A stretch of DNA of 62,545 bases from Magnetaquiglobus sp039908105 (lineage in GTDB: Bacteria > Pseudomonadota > Magnetococcia > Magnetococcales > Magnetaquicoccaceae): assembly GCA_039908105.1 (NCBI GenBank), contig JAMOBI010000016.1, positions 1 to 62,545 of the forward strand, in the 5' to 3' direction. The translations under genes and the position numbers were made by a program. Below, piece after piece: positions 43,958-52,903 of this stretch. The notes under the pieces are model-generated. The model searched no databases. It was not told the origin of the DNA and saw only the letters and a list, made by a program, of their open reading frames with translations. The number at the start of each line of letters is the position of its first letter. The stretch's first letter is position 1.

Positions 43958-45295
43958 ATGGAGACCTTCCGGATGGTCATGACGCTCTCCTTGTTCGTGG
44001 CGATTTTCCTCCTGGTACAGAGCGACCGGGTGGAGCGTGGAGTAGCCATGATCGGCGGGGCCGTGCTGTTTTTACTGCTTGGCTGGCTGTTTGATTTCTA
44101 TATTTTTCAGGAAGCCTTTGAGGCGATTTATTTCGATAGTTTGGCTTTGCTGTTTGGCATGTCATTGATCTCCAATGTCCTCTATCGCTCCGGGATCTTT
44201 CATGATCTGGCCTTCAAGGCCGTGTGCTATTCCCAGGGAAATCGCCAGCTGATCCTGACGCTGTTGATTCTGTCCACTTATTCGGCATCCCTGTGTTTCA
44301 ACAATCTGTCCGTCATGGTGATCGTCCTGCCGCTGACCCTGGTTCTCTGTCGGTCTCTGACCATGCCGGCAGCCCCTTTGGTGGCCGCAGAGTTGATCGC
44401 CTCCAATCTGGGCGGGGCCTCCACGCTGATCGGGGATTTCCCCAACATGATCATCGGTTCGGTCGCCCGACTCCATTTCGATGATTTCATCGCCGGCATG
44501 ATGGTGCCGTGTCTGATACTTTTGGCCGTTTTGCTGCTTCATTTCCAAAAAACCGTGACTGGTTTAGCTACCGGGAGGCTCGATCTGGAGGCCATACAGG
44601 ACTCCCTGGCGCAACTCTCCCCGAGGCATGGGGCGGACGGCAGGATTCAGGTGGACCCCTATCTTTTCAAAGTGGGCGGCTGGGGATTTCTCCTCTCTTT
44701 GATCGGTTTCTTTCTGGCCAAGCCTCTCGGCCTCCTGCCGGCCATGATCTCGCTGGTGGCTGGACTGGCGATGCTGGTGTGGGGTCGGATCCCCAAAGAG
44801 GGGCTTTTTGCCGCGATGAGCGGCGGGGATCTGCTGTTTTTCCTGGGGCTGTTCGTCATGGTGGGCGGGCTACAGGCAGCCGGGGTGCTGGAGCTGTTCC
44901 GGGCGGTGATCGAGACCCTGGGCGGCAACCAGACCACGACCACCCTGGTGGTGGTGATGTGGCTGGCCGGCATCGTGACCCCGCTGTTCAATGCCGGTCC
45001 CACGACTGCGCTGTTGGTTCCGGTGATCCAGGGGATGCGTGGTGATTTTCCCGGGGATGCCATCTGGTGGGCGCTCTCGTTGGGGGTTTTGGCCGGTTCG
45101 TCGGCCACCCTGTCGGGTGCCACCGCAGGCCCGGTCGTGGCCAGCACCATGGCCCGGTATGCCAAAGAGTGGCCTCGCGAACGCATGAATGCTGCGGATG
45201 TGCTGGATTTTCATGGCTATCTGCACTGGGGGATTCCGGTCTCGCTGCTGTTTTTGATGATCTCCACCGTGTACATCACGGTGATTGCGGTTTGA
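43958..45295 (+). CDS. mamN: MamN, ion transporter of the ArsB/NhaD (IT) superfamily
   Basis: 445 aa with about 10-12 membrane spans and the two inverted repeats typical of the IT superfamily (for example SLCFNNLSVMVIVLPLTLVL and later GIVTPLFNAGPTTALLVPV). MamN is thought to export protons released during magnetite precipitation, raising magnetosome pH. It starts 3 bases after the mamM stop. Length agrees with known MamN (about 437 aa). A 64-base gap with no recognisable signal separates it from mamO. Confidence 0.93.
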   Translation: METFRMVMTLSLFVAIFLLVQSDRVERGVAMIGGAVLFLLLGWLFDFYIFQEAFEAIYFDSLALLFGMSLISNVLYRSGIFHDLAFKAVCYSQGNRQLILTLLILSTYSASLCFNNLSVMVIVLPLTLVLCRSLTMPAAPLVAAELIASNLGGASTLIGDFPNMIIGSVARLHFDDFIAGMMVPCLILLAVLLLHFQKTVTGLATGRLDLEAIQDSLAQLSPRHGADGRIQVDPYLFKVGGWGFLLSLIGFFLAKPLGLLPAMISLVAGLAMLVWGRIPKEGLFAAMSGGDLLFFLGLFVMVGGLQAAGVLELFRAVIETLGGNQTTTTLVVVMWLAGIVTPLFNAGPTTALLVPVIQGMRGDFPGDAIWWALSLGVLAGSSATLSGATAGPVVASTMARYAKEWPRERMNAADVLDFHGYLHWGIPVSLLFLMISTVYITVIAV

Positions 45296-45359
45296 TGGGG
45301 CTCGTTGTCGCGCCGAGGTTTAAGCTGAAACTGGAAAAAGAGTTGTTTGGGACACCACG

Positions 45360-47324
45360 ATGAGAGCGTACAAACATCTTCCCAATTTTTTGCCGTTCTG
45401 CCGTCAGGCGTGGCGAATTCCCGCCATGGTGCTGATCGTGCTGTTCATCGGCACCTTTGCCTGGGGGATTCATCTGGTGCGGGATCATGCCGATCAGTTG
45501 GGATTGGGCATGCTGGCCATGACGCAATCGGCAACCTCTGGCGTGAATGGCCAGGGGGTGGCCCTGACCCAGCCCCTCTCCCAGACCATCAATCCCATTC
45601 GGGTGGCCATGGTGAACATCGCCGGCATCCGCAAGCCGGTGAATGGCCAGGAGGGGAACTACGTCAGCACCGGTTCTGGGGTGATCATCAACCCGAAAGG
45701 GTATGTGGTCACCGCGCAACATCTGTTGAGCGATCTGGCCGAGATCCAGGTGCGGGTGCAAACCCCCTACGGCCCGCGCCAGTATCCGGCCAAAACCGTC
45801 AAGGTGCTGCCCCAGCACGATCTGGCGCTGATCAAGATCGTCTCCCAGGACATCTTCCCCTATCTGGCGCTGGAACAGACCCCGGTGTTGCAGGTGGGCG
45901 ATCCGGTGCAGGCGTGGGGCGATCCGCTGGGCACCGAGGCGATCTGGCGGGTCGGCACGTTGGCCCGGATGGAGCTGACCGAACCGGTGACCATCAAGGG
46001 CACCCCGTTGACCCACCTGATGCTGACCGATGCGGTCTACAACTGGGCGCAAAACGGTGGTCCGCTGGTGAACGGCAGCGGCCATCTGGTGGGGATCAAT
46101 CTGGCGGTCGAGGATGACTCAGGCCGGATCTACGGCTATGCCATTCCGACCACCGTGCTGGTGACCCACTTCCAGGAGGTGGTCACCTTTGTCCACAAGA
46201 GTTCCCCGGCTGCCGCAGCGTCTCCGACAGGCGAACCACTCTTTTCGGCTCCGCAACAGCCAACGGCGTCGCCGGCTCCGGTTCGGGCGCCGCGCACGGC
46301 GGATATCTGGTGGCAGAAGGTGCAGGGGCTGTTGGGGATCAATCTCGGCAAACATGTGGCCCTGGCCCAGCCGGGGGATGCGGTCGGCGCGGTGCGGGAT
46401 CCGGTACACGAGACCAAACTGTTGATCCTGGGCTATACCCCCGGGAATTTTCTCGGCTTGTTGCTGCTCGGTTTCGTTTCCGGAATCAGCGGCGGCATGA
46501 TGACCATGGGCGGCGGCATCATCAAGGTGACCGGTCTGATGTGGTTCTTCGGCTACGGGTTGCTTTTGGTGCGTCCGGTGGCCTACATCACCAACATCTT
46601 CATGTATGGCGCGGCCATGCTGCGCTACCAGCGCCAGGGACTTTTGAAGTTTCATCAGTGCCGCCCGTTGATCCCCTGGGCCATGGCCGGGATGGTGCTC
46701 GGGTATTTTATTGGTAATGTGATGAGTAAAACAGCCATCCAGTGGTTGTTGGGGGTGTTTGCGCTGCTGCTCGGCATCAAGATGCTGGTCGAAATCACCG
46801 AGTACCGCGTGAGCGGCTACCGCAAACAGGGCGACCCGCTGGAGGAGGATCTCTCCCAGGAGAAACAGGAGTCCGTATGGCTTGCCTGGTTGCAGAAATA
46901 TTTCGGCAGTCGGGTGGATGACGACCTGCCGCCGCCTGAGTTGCAGAATGCCCGGTCCAGGCACGGGATGCTCGGCCTGCCGATGGGCATCATCAGCGGC
47001 ATCCTCGGCATCACCGGCGGGGTGATCGAGGTGCCGTTGCAACGCTACATCGCACGCCTGCCGCTGCGCACCGCGATTGCCAACAGTGCCACGCTGGTCT
47101 TCTTCGCCTCGATCGTCGGCTCCATCGTGGCCTTGTGGCATGGGGTGACCACCGGTTCGTTCGAGGTGCAAACCCCGCTGGTGATGGCCTTGATTCTGAC
47201 CCCGGGCGCCTTTGTGGGTGGCATGGTCGGGGCCTGGTTGACCTCGGTCATCCCCTTGAACGTATTGCGCTGGATCTATGCGGTGCTCATGTTCATCATC
47301 GCGATAAGGATGTTCTGGTCATGA
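45360..47324 (+). CDS. mamO: MamO, degenerate HtrA-like domain fused to a TauE-type membrane domain
   Basis: 654 aa. A membrane anchor (about 22-40) is followed by a trypsin-like domain keeping H121 (TAQHL) and D154 (HDLALI). The Ser motif GNSGGP is replaced by Ala-Gln-Asn-Gly-Gly-Pro, so residue 232 is Asn and the protein cannot be an ordinary serine protease. The C-terminal half (about 365-654) is a polytopic TauE/SafE-like domain with two repeats (GISGGMMTMGGGIIKV and GILGITGGVIEVPLQ). In AMB-1 MamO is an inactive protease that binds metal, promotes nucleation and activates MamE; the loss of Ser here fits that role. Its stop overlaps the mamP start as ATGA. Confidence 0.95.
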   Translation: MRAYKHLPNFLPFCRQAWRIPAMVLIVLFIGTFAWGIHLVRDHADQLGLGMLAMTQSATSGVNGQGVALTQPLSQTINPIRVAMVNIAGIRKPVNGQEGNYVSTGSGVIINPKGYVVTAQHLLSDLAEIQVRVQTPYGPRQYPAKTVKVLPQHDLALIKIVSQDIFPYLALEQTPVLQVGDPVQAWGDPLGTEAIWRVGTLARMELTEPVTIKGTPLTHLMLTDAVYNWAQNGGPLVNGSGHLVGINLAVEDDSGRIYGYAIPTTVLVTHFQEVVTFVHKSSPAAAASPTGEPLFSAPQQPTASPAPVRAPRTADIWWQKVQGLLGINLGKHVALAQPGDAVGAVRDPVHETKLLILGYTPGNFLGLLLLGFVSGISGGMMTMGGGIIKVTGLMWFFGYGLLLVRPVAYITNIFMYGAAMLRYQRQGLLKFHQCRPLIPWAMAGMVLGYFIGNVMSKTAIQWLLGVFALLLGIKMLVEITEYRVSGYRKQGDPLEEDLSQEKQESVWLAWLQKYFGSRVDDDLPPPELQNARSRHGMLGLPMGIISGILGITGGVIEVPLQRYIARLPLRTAIANSATLVFFASIVGSIVALWHGVTTGSFEVQTPLVMALILTPGAFVGGMVGAWLTSVIPLNVLRWIYAVLMFIIAIRMFWS

Positions 47325-48184
47325 AATTCAAGCTGGATGCGGCCACGCTGGTCTCGGTCGGTTTCATCCTGGTCATCGCGCTGGCCCTCTTCGCCCTGCT
47401 TGCCGACCCGAAGGCCAAGGGGCGCGCGGATGTTGTCGTTGATGCCGCTGGCAGCGGTACGCCCGCCAACCCGGCAGCGGTTGCAGCAGCCGTGGCGCCA
47501 GCGACCCCCGTGGCACGCCTGACCCAACCAGCTCCTGCCAACCAGAAACCCCTGGCCGCCGCGCCTGCTCCCTTTGCGCCCCCGGCGCCAGCCACATCAC
47601 TCAACGTACCTGGAAAGGCTGGTGGGGATAACGGTCTGAAACCCTATCTCAATCCCAAGGCCAAACTCTCCGAGGGGCACTGGAAGGGGCTGGAGGCGCT
47701 GCCCCTGTCGATCGAATTGAAGAAAAAATTGAAACTGCCCATGGAACTGGAAGGGCTGTTGATCGACGAGGTGACCCTGAATGCTGCCGAGGCCGGACTG
47801 TTGGCCGGGGATGTACTGGTGGCCGTGAATGGCAAGCCGGTGCGCAGCCTGGAGGAGTTGGTGGTTGAGACCCGACGGGTGCAGATGGCCAGATCGGCCT
47901 CCATGCTGGTCTATCGCAAGGGGAAGATGCAGCAGTTCATGCTGGTGGCCAAGAACAATCTGGGCTATGCCCAAGTGGAGACCGCGCCGATGATCCTGCC
48001 CGGCGAGATCATGCCACACCCTTACCGGGGGCCATGTACCCAGTGTCACGCCATCGGCACCACCGGGCACATCGTCCCGGATCCGGATGGCATTATCATG
48101 CCGCCGCCGCCCATCCGGGCGAACGCGGTCTCCCCCCACAAGGATCGGGGGCCTTGTCAGGCTTGTCACATCATCATTCGTTAA
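47321..48184 (+). CDS. mamP: MamP, magnetochrome iron oxidase with PDZ domain
   Basis: 287 aa. N-terminal membrane anchor (about 9-28), an Ala/Pro-rich linker to about 100, a PDZ domain (about 125-210), then two c-type heme CXXCH motifs: Cys-Thr-Gln-Cys-His (239-243) and Cys-Gln-Ala-Cys-His (279-283), each in the magnetochrome context His-Pro-Tyr-Arg-Gly-Pro or His-Lys-Asp-Arg-Gly-Pro. Known MamP oxidises Fe(II) and balances the Fe(II)/Fe(III) ratio needed for magnetite. Start ATG 47321 is inside the mamO stop; the frame upstream of it is open but antisense-like. Confidence 0.95.
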   Translation: MKFKLDAATLVSVGFILVIALALFALLADPKAKGRADVVVDAAGSGTPANPAAVAAAVAPATPVARLTQPAPANQKPLAAAPAPFAPPAPATSLNVPGKAGGDNGLKPYLNPKAKLSEGHWKGLEALPLSIELKKKLKLPMELEGLLIDEVTLNAAEAGLLAGDVLVAVNGKPVRSLEELVVETRRVQMARSASMLVYRKGKMQQFMLVAKNNLGYAQVETAPMILPGEIMPHPYRGPCTQCHAIGTTGHIVPDPDGIIMPPPPIRANAVSPHKDRGPCQACHIIIR

Positions 48185-48205
48185 AAACATAAGGATTCAA
48201 CCTTC

Positions 48206-48868
48206 ATGAGCACCTCGCGTTCGCCTGTCAATATGGTAGATGAGATCAAACTGCTCTCCTATGCCACTCTGGGGGTCGTGCAGCGCATGGCCGTCAACGC
48301 CATCGACGCCTTCAATCGCGTCTTCACCGTGGATGAAACGATGCGCGCCCGTTTTTATCGGGAGCGCGGGGTGGAGCACACCAAGATGGGCCGCTACTGG
48401 CAGGCATTGCCGCTGTTGGAGCAAGTAATCCGCCATGTGCCCAAGGATGAGGAGACGCTGTTCCATCTGGGATATTGTTATTTGAAGACCGAGCAGACCC
48501 GGGAAGGGATCGTGACGCTGGAGCAGGCGCGCGCCCTGGATCCGGCCAGCGCGCGGGTCAACTCGATCCTCGGCATGGCCTACATCCAGGCCAAGGAGTA
48601 CAAGAAGGCCGTCGAGGTGTTGCAGGCCGGGATCGCCAAATCACCGCACAATTTCAACATGTATTATCGTCTCGGATTGGCGCTCGACCATCTCGGCGAA
48701 TACGACGGTGCCATCGAGGCGTTCCAGAACGCCCTGACCATTCGTCCCAACGAGATGAAGGTGTACCAGTCGATCGGTTTCGTGCTGGATCAGCAGGGCC
48801 GGCACGATGAGGCCGTGGTCTTCTTCAAGAAGACCACGGAGATCAAGGAAGGGATTGGCGACGGTTGA
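48206..48868 (+). CDS. mamA: MamA, TPR protein of the magnetosome surface
   Basis: 220 aa built of about five tetratricopeptide repeats (for example Glu-Glu-Thr-Leu-Phe-His-Leu-Gly-Tyr-Cys-Tyr and SILGMAYIQAKEYKKAVEVL). MamA self-assembles into a coat on the cytosolic side of the magnetosome membrane and recruits other proteins. Length agrees with known MamA (about 217 aa). It follows mamP after 21 bases with AAGGA upstream. Confidence 0.95.
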   Translation: MSTSRSPVNMVDEIKLLSYATLGVVQRMAVNAIDAFNRVFTVDETMRARFYRERGVEHTKMGRYWQALPLLEQVIRHVPKDEETLFHLGYCYLKTEQTREGIVTLEQARALDPASARVNSILGMAYIQAKEYKKAVEVLQAGIAKSPHNFNMYYRLGLALDHLGEYDGAIEAFQNALTIRPNEMKVYQSIGFVLDQQGRHDEAVVFFKKTTEIKEGIGDG

Positions 48869-48891
48869 GCAAAGGCTGGATGTGACCTGTC

Positions 48892-49878
48892 ATGGCGGAC
48901 AAACGCGACCCGATGGACGAAATGGATGAGCCCGGTCTGGAGATGACCAGCAGCGAGCGCATGCAGCGCATGCGCAAGCTGATGCGTCAACTCTACCAGG
49001 AGGAGGAGGTCACGCCGGTCGTCGAGGTGCCGCCGATCAAGTCCAAAACGCTGGTATTGGGCTTCAGCATCGCAGCGATTCTTTTTCTGGTGGTGACCAC
49101 CTTCTACAACTTCAACCGGTTCATCGCCGCCGAGGAGCAGGTGTTGTCGGCGCGCGGGCATATTCACGATGCCTTGCAACGGCGCTCCAACCTGTTTGGC
49201 AATCTGGTCAATCTGACCTTGAATCACGCCATGCTGGAGCAGGAGGTGTTCCGGTATGTTTCCGACGGTCGTCTGGGGATGATGGGCAAGACGATTCCTG
49301 GAACTGGCGGGACAGCCAATGGCGTCAAGGGCAATGGGGAGGCTCAGACCGGTCAGCCGTCCACCTCCGGGGGGGGTGCATCCGCAGGTGCCGCGTCTCT
49401 GCCATCCGGGACGACGGCGGCTGAGGCGATCGCCCGGTTGTTCGGGCTGGTGGAACAGTATCCGGACATCAAGACCTCAACCACCTATCAGCAGTTGATG
49501 GACAAACTGGTGGATATCGAAAATCTCATCAGTCAACGCCGGGATGAGTACAACACGGATGTCAAGCTCTACAACACGCTGATCACCACCTTTCCCTGGT
49601 CGATCATGGCGCGGATTCTCGGCTTCCAGCGCTATGCCTATTTCAGCGCCAGCCCGGGTCCAGACAACATGGACATGGATCTGGACTCCCGGAAGTTCAT
49701 GCGTCTGATTCCGGAGGGCGAGTTGAACACCTCACACGGCAAGGAGCATCCCCGGCATGATGCCGGGCCATCCGATACCGGCAAGCGGGCGGGCAAGGGT
49801 GATCCGAATGCTGCGGCCATCGGCACGACGCCTGCCGATCCAGCCAAACCTGCGGGCAAGCTGGAAGGGACACAATAG
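48892..49878 (+). CDS. mamQ: MamQ, LemA-family magnetosome protein
   Basis: 328 aa. A charged cytoplasmic start (about 1-50) precedes one membrane span (about 53-72, LVLGFSIAAILFLVVTTFYN) and a LemA-type helical domain with the characteristic FNRFIAAEEQV and, later, EYNTDVKLYNTLITTFP. A Gly/Ser/Thr-rich insertion (about 137-178) splits the LemA domain, and a disordered tail follows residue 270. MamQ is essential for magnetosome membrane formation. mamR, which follows mamQ in Magnetospirillum, is missing; mamB comes next. Confidence 0.92.
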   Translation: MADKRDPMDEMDEPGLEMTSSERMQRMRKLMRQLYQEEEVTPVVEVPPIKSKTLVLGFSIAAILFLVVTTFYNFNRFIAAEEQVLSARGHIHDALQRRSNLFGNLVNLTLNHAMLEQEVFRYVSDGRLGMMGKTIPGTGGTANGVKGNGEAQTGQPSTSGGGASAGAASLPSGTTAAEAIARLFGLVEQYPDIKTSTTYQQLMDKLVDIENLISQRRDEYNTDVKLYNTLITTFPWSIMARILGFQRYAYFSASPGPDNMDMDLDSRKFMRLIPEGELNTSHGKEHPRHDAGPSDTGKRAGKGDPNAAAIGTTPADPAKPAGKLEGTQ

Positions 49879-49935
49879 TTTGGAACGACGGCTCCATTCG
49901 ATTTTCTATCATTTCAAGGCAAGGCTGACACGCCC

Positions 49936-50823
49936 ATGAAGTATCCGCACTGTACCCAATGCCGCGATTACGTGACCTGGTATTCGATCTGGTTCAACGT
50001 CTTCATGGTCACCTACAAGATCATCATGTCATTGGTGACCAACTGCGCGGCCTTGATGGCGGACGCCTTCCACTCCATGGCCGATTTGTTGGCAAGCGTC
50101 TTCACGTTGTTCAGCCTGCGGCTCTCCGATCGCCCGGCGGACGACAAGTTTGCCTACGGTTACGGCAAAATTCAGCACATCTCCTCGGGGATCGTCGGTT
50201 TGATCCTGGTGGTCGGCTCGATCTTCATCATGGTGGATGCCTTGTTGAGCATCATCAACAACACCTTTGCCACCCCGGATCGCATGTCGTTGGTGGCGGC
50301 GGTGGTTTCGACGATCGGCAACGAATTGATGTATCAATATCAACGCTGTGTCGCAGTCGAGAACAACAGTCCGGCGATCATGGCCAATGCCTGGGACAAC
50401 CGTTCCGATGCCTTCTCCTCGATCGGCATGGTGGTGGGGCTGTTTTTCGCCACGGTGCTCGACTTTCCGGTGGCCGATCCCCTGGCCGCGATTCTTTTGT
50501 CGATCCTGGTGATCAAAATCGGCATCGAATTGATCATCGAGGCGGTGGACAACCTGATGGACGCCTCGCCGGATGTCGAGGAGCTGGATGGGATCTACAA
50601 GATCATCCGCGCCTTTCCGCGCATCCAGGGGATCAACTATCTGCGGGCGCGCAGTCTGGGCGAGTCGCTCTACATCGAGGCCGATCTGCGGGTGGACAAG
50701 GATTTGAAGGTGTTCGAGGGGGATCTGATCCTGGCTGCCCTGACCGAAAAATTGAATCTGAACGTGGAGAATGTCGGCAGCATGCAGTTCTATCTGACCC
50801 CGGATGTTCGGGAAGCGGATTAA
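49936..50823 (+). CDS. mamB: MamB, cation diffusion facilitator
   Basis: 295 aa, CDF family, paralogous to MamM. The span-2 metal site is Asp-Ala-Phe-His-Ser-Met-Ala-Asp (His-x-x-x-Asp). N-terminal Cys-Thr-Gln-Cys corresponds to the Cys pair in MamM. The C-terminal cytoplasmic domain (about 205-290) mediates dimerisation. MamB transports iron and is a landmark protein for vesicle formation; it depends on MamM for stability. Length agrees with known MamB (about 297 aa). Confidence 0.95.
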   Translation: MKYPHCTQCRDYVTWYSIWFNVFMVTYKIIMSLVTNCAALMADAFHSMADLLASVFTLFSLRLSDRPADDKFAYGYGKIQHISSGIVGLILVVGSIFIMVDALLSIINNTFATPDRMSLVAAVVSTIGNELMYQYQRCVAVENNSPAIMANAWDNRSDAFSSIGMVVGLFFATVLDFPVADPLAAILLSILVIKIGIELIIEAVDNLMDASPDVEELDGIYKIIRAFPRIQGINYLRARSLGESLYIEADLRVDKDLKVFEGDLILAALTEKLNLNVENVGSMQFYLTPDVREAD

Positions 50824-50838
50824 TGAGGGGGTGACCCG

Positions 50839-51405
50839 ATGAAACGTTCCATGGGGTTGGCGGAGTGGATCCTGGTCGGTGGTGTGCTGGTGGTGCTCGG
50901 CATCGTGCTGGCTGCCCTGCTTCCCGAACGGCTCTGGGAGCGCTCGGTTGCGCCGCAATCGTCTGGCATGGGTCAGGGCAGCAATGCCCAGTGGCATCCC
51001 GGCGATCAGCAGGGTGTGCGCATGATTCCGGTGGCCGCACCCCGCACGCCGCCCGATGGCGGGACCGGGGCCGCCGGACTGGTGATGCTGCAACAGGCGC
51101 CGACCGTGACATTCTCCGGCAAGGTGCAGCAGATCTCCGAGCAGCCGCAGAGCGACGGGCAGTTGCATCTCTGGCTGACTGCGGCCAATGGCGTGGAGAC
51201 GCGCATTTCGGTGGGGCCGGGGTGGTTTTTGAAATACCTTGGCTGCCCGCTGGCCCACGATGTGGCTGTGGATGGGGTGGGCTTTTCTTACGAAAAAGGG
51301 GGGGCGCGTCCGTTGATCTACGCCAAGCGGATCCGCATCAACGGCAGGCTCTGCCAGTTGCGCAATGACGAGGGGTTTGCCCTCTGGTCCAACAAGCTGC
51401 GTTGA
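50839..51405 (+). CDS. mamS: MamS, magnetosome protein
   Basis: 188 aa. N-terminal anchor (about 9-29), a Gly/Pro linker, then an OB-like beta-rich periplasmic or lumenal domain (about 85-188; VTFSGKVQQISEQPQSDGQL then Arg-Ile-Ser-Val-Gly-Pro-Gly-Trp). The length, anchor and position between mamB and mamT identify it as MamS, which affects crystal size and shape by an unknown mechanism. Confidence 0.88.
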   Translation: MKRSMGLAEWILVGGVLVVLGIVLAALLPERLWERSVAPQSSGMGQGSNAQWHPGDQQGVRMIPVAAPRTPPDGGTGAAGLVMLQQAPTVTFSGKVQQISEQPQSDGQLHLWLTAANGVETRISVGPGWFLKYLGCPLAHDVAVDGVGFSYEKGGARPLIYAKRIRINGRLCQLRNDEGFALWSNKLR

Positions 51406-51414
51406 CGGGATGCG

Positions 51415-51927
51415 ATGAGCGGTTTGCCCTTCCACTCAATGGGTTTCAAGGCGGCGGCTGCGGTGATCGTGCTGCTCGTCGTGGTGGGATTGGGCCTGTG
51501 GGGTTTTGGCGGCTTTGCGCCAAGCGCGCCGCCGCTCTTTTCTGATGAAGCGACCGGGCAGGTGCAGGGCGAGGTGTTCGGCTCGATTCCCAAACCCACG
51601 CAACCCGCTTTGAACGAGCCGGTGTTGCAGTTGATGAATCCGCCCACCGGTTCGTTGCAACGCATGCTGGTCAAACGCATCCCGACCATCAATCCTGGCG
51701 CCAGCATGCCCCATCCGAGCTGGGGCCCCTGCACCAACTGCCACCTGATCCGTGGCGGGGCGCCGCCCGGCAGTCAGCCGGCCACGCCGGTGGCCAAGGT
51801 GTGGGAGCAGGTCTCAGCCTACTACAAGGTGGGACCGCCGATCATGCCGAACTCGACCCGACCGCATCCGCCCTCGGGTCGCTGCATCAAGTGTCACGAT
51901 ATTCTGGTGTACGTACAAACCAAGTAA
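51415..51927 (+). CDS. mamT: MamT, two-heme magnetochrome protein
   Basis: 170 aa. One membrane anchor (about 13-33) and two CXXCH motifs, Cys-Thr-Asn-Cys-His (106-110) and Cys-Ile-Lys-Cys-His (157-161), each preceded by a His-Pro magnetochrome signature. Probably an electron carrier in the MamE/P/T redox chain that sets the iron oxidation state. It is the last canonical mam gene here. Its stop TAA overlaps an ATG (51927) in the next reading frame. Confidence 0.94.
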   Translation: MSGLPFHSMGFKAAAAVIVLLVVVGLGLWGFGGFAPSAPPLFSDEATGQVQGEVFGSIPKPTQPALNEPVLQLMNPPTGSLQRMLVKRIPTINPGASMPHPSWGPCTNCHLIRGGAPPGSQPATPVAKVWEQVSAYYKVGPPIMPNSTRPHPPSGRCIKCHDILVYVQTK

Positions 51928-51947
51928 TGGCTGAAGGAGTGATCGTC

Positions 51948-52859
51948 ATGGCTCAGAAAGATGGTTCCGACGATGTCGGAGTGCAGAATCGCATCACCCT
52001 TTTGGAAGAGCTTCTGAAAAAGGTGGTGGAGGTGCATCTTTCCACGGCAGTGCATGTCAAGAGCCTGGACGAGAAGCTCAACCGCATCGAGATCTCCGCG
52101 GATACCATCACCGGATTCATGCGCCGCATGGAGGGTGTAACCGAGGTCGGCGGCGGACTGCCATCCGATGGCCGGATCAGTGCCGAGGTGCAACAGGGGA
52201 TCTCCGAGGTGCGCCGCGATGTGGCCGAGTTGAAGGCCGGCCTGCATCGGTTGCTGGAGAAATCGGAGAGCGTATCGCTGGGTGTGACGGCCCCGGTGGC
52301 AGACAAGCTGGATGCCCTCTCCCAGGTGCCAGAGATGTTCGACAAGTTCCAAAGCCAACAGAGCACCATCCTGCAAACCCTGGAAAAGCGCATCGATCCG
52401 CGCCTGATGATCTACTTGAAACCGCTGATCGAGATGCTGGAAGAGGAAGGTCGTCAGGCCGAGGAGATGAAAAACAACGCCCTAAAAGAGTTGAACGAGC
52501 TTTTGACCGGGCAGAAGACCGGCACGGATCGGGAGATCGCCGGGATGTTGGAAAACGTCAGCGCGGAGATGGAGAAGTGCCAGGCCGCCTTCGAGCGCAC
52601 CCAGCAGGCGTTGCAGATCGTGGTGACGCCGTTCCAGAACGTGGGGCGGTTGTTCCGCAACAATCTGGAGATCATCGTCCAGGCGCACGATCTGATGGCG
52701 CAGTTGCATGAGGATTTCCCGGCGTTCTTGGAGGAGATGCGACGCACCCATCAGGCGCATGCCCAGCAGATGGAGCGCTTGCGCCAGACAGAGTTGATGC
52801 AATACCTGGCCCATCAGGAGCAGTTGAAGAGTTCGGGTCTGGCTGTGTCGGCAGGTTGA
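51948..52859 (+). CDS. Coiled-coil protein downstream of mamT (unknown family)
   Basis: 303 aa, largely alpha-helical, with coiled-coil heptads at about 15-55, 85-115 and 155-215, and no membrane span, Cys cluster or enzyme motif. I do not recognise it. The middle (Val-Thr-Ala-Pro-Val-Ala-Asp-Lys-Leu) is a short break between helices. ATG 51948 is preferred because AAGGAG lies 8 bases upstream; ATG 51927, overlapping the mamT stop, is in frame but has no ribosome binding site. Such proteins often scaffold signalling complexes or bind filaments. Tight linkage to mamT makes a magnetosome-chain or positioning role possible (inference). Confidence 0.75.
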   Translation: MAQKDGSDDVGVQNRITLLEELLKKVVEVHLSTAVHVKSLDEKLNRIEISADTITGFMRRMEGVTEVGGGLPSDGRISAEVQQGISEVRRDVAELKAGLHRLLEKSESVSLGVTAPVADKLDALSQVPEMFDKFQSQQSTILQTLEKRIDPRLMIYLKPLIEMLEEEGRQAEEMKNNALKELNELLTGQKTGTDREIAGMLENVSAEMEKCQAAFERTQQALQIVVTPFQNVGRLFRNNLEIIVQAHDLMAQLHEDFPAFLEEMRRTHQAHAQQMERLRQTELMQYLAHQEQLKSSGLAVSAG

Positions 52860-52903
52860 TCGGCTGGCATGCGGCGTTCACCATCGATCCGGGAGACTGA
52901 AAA

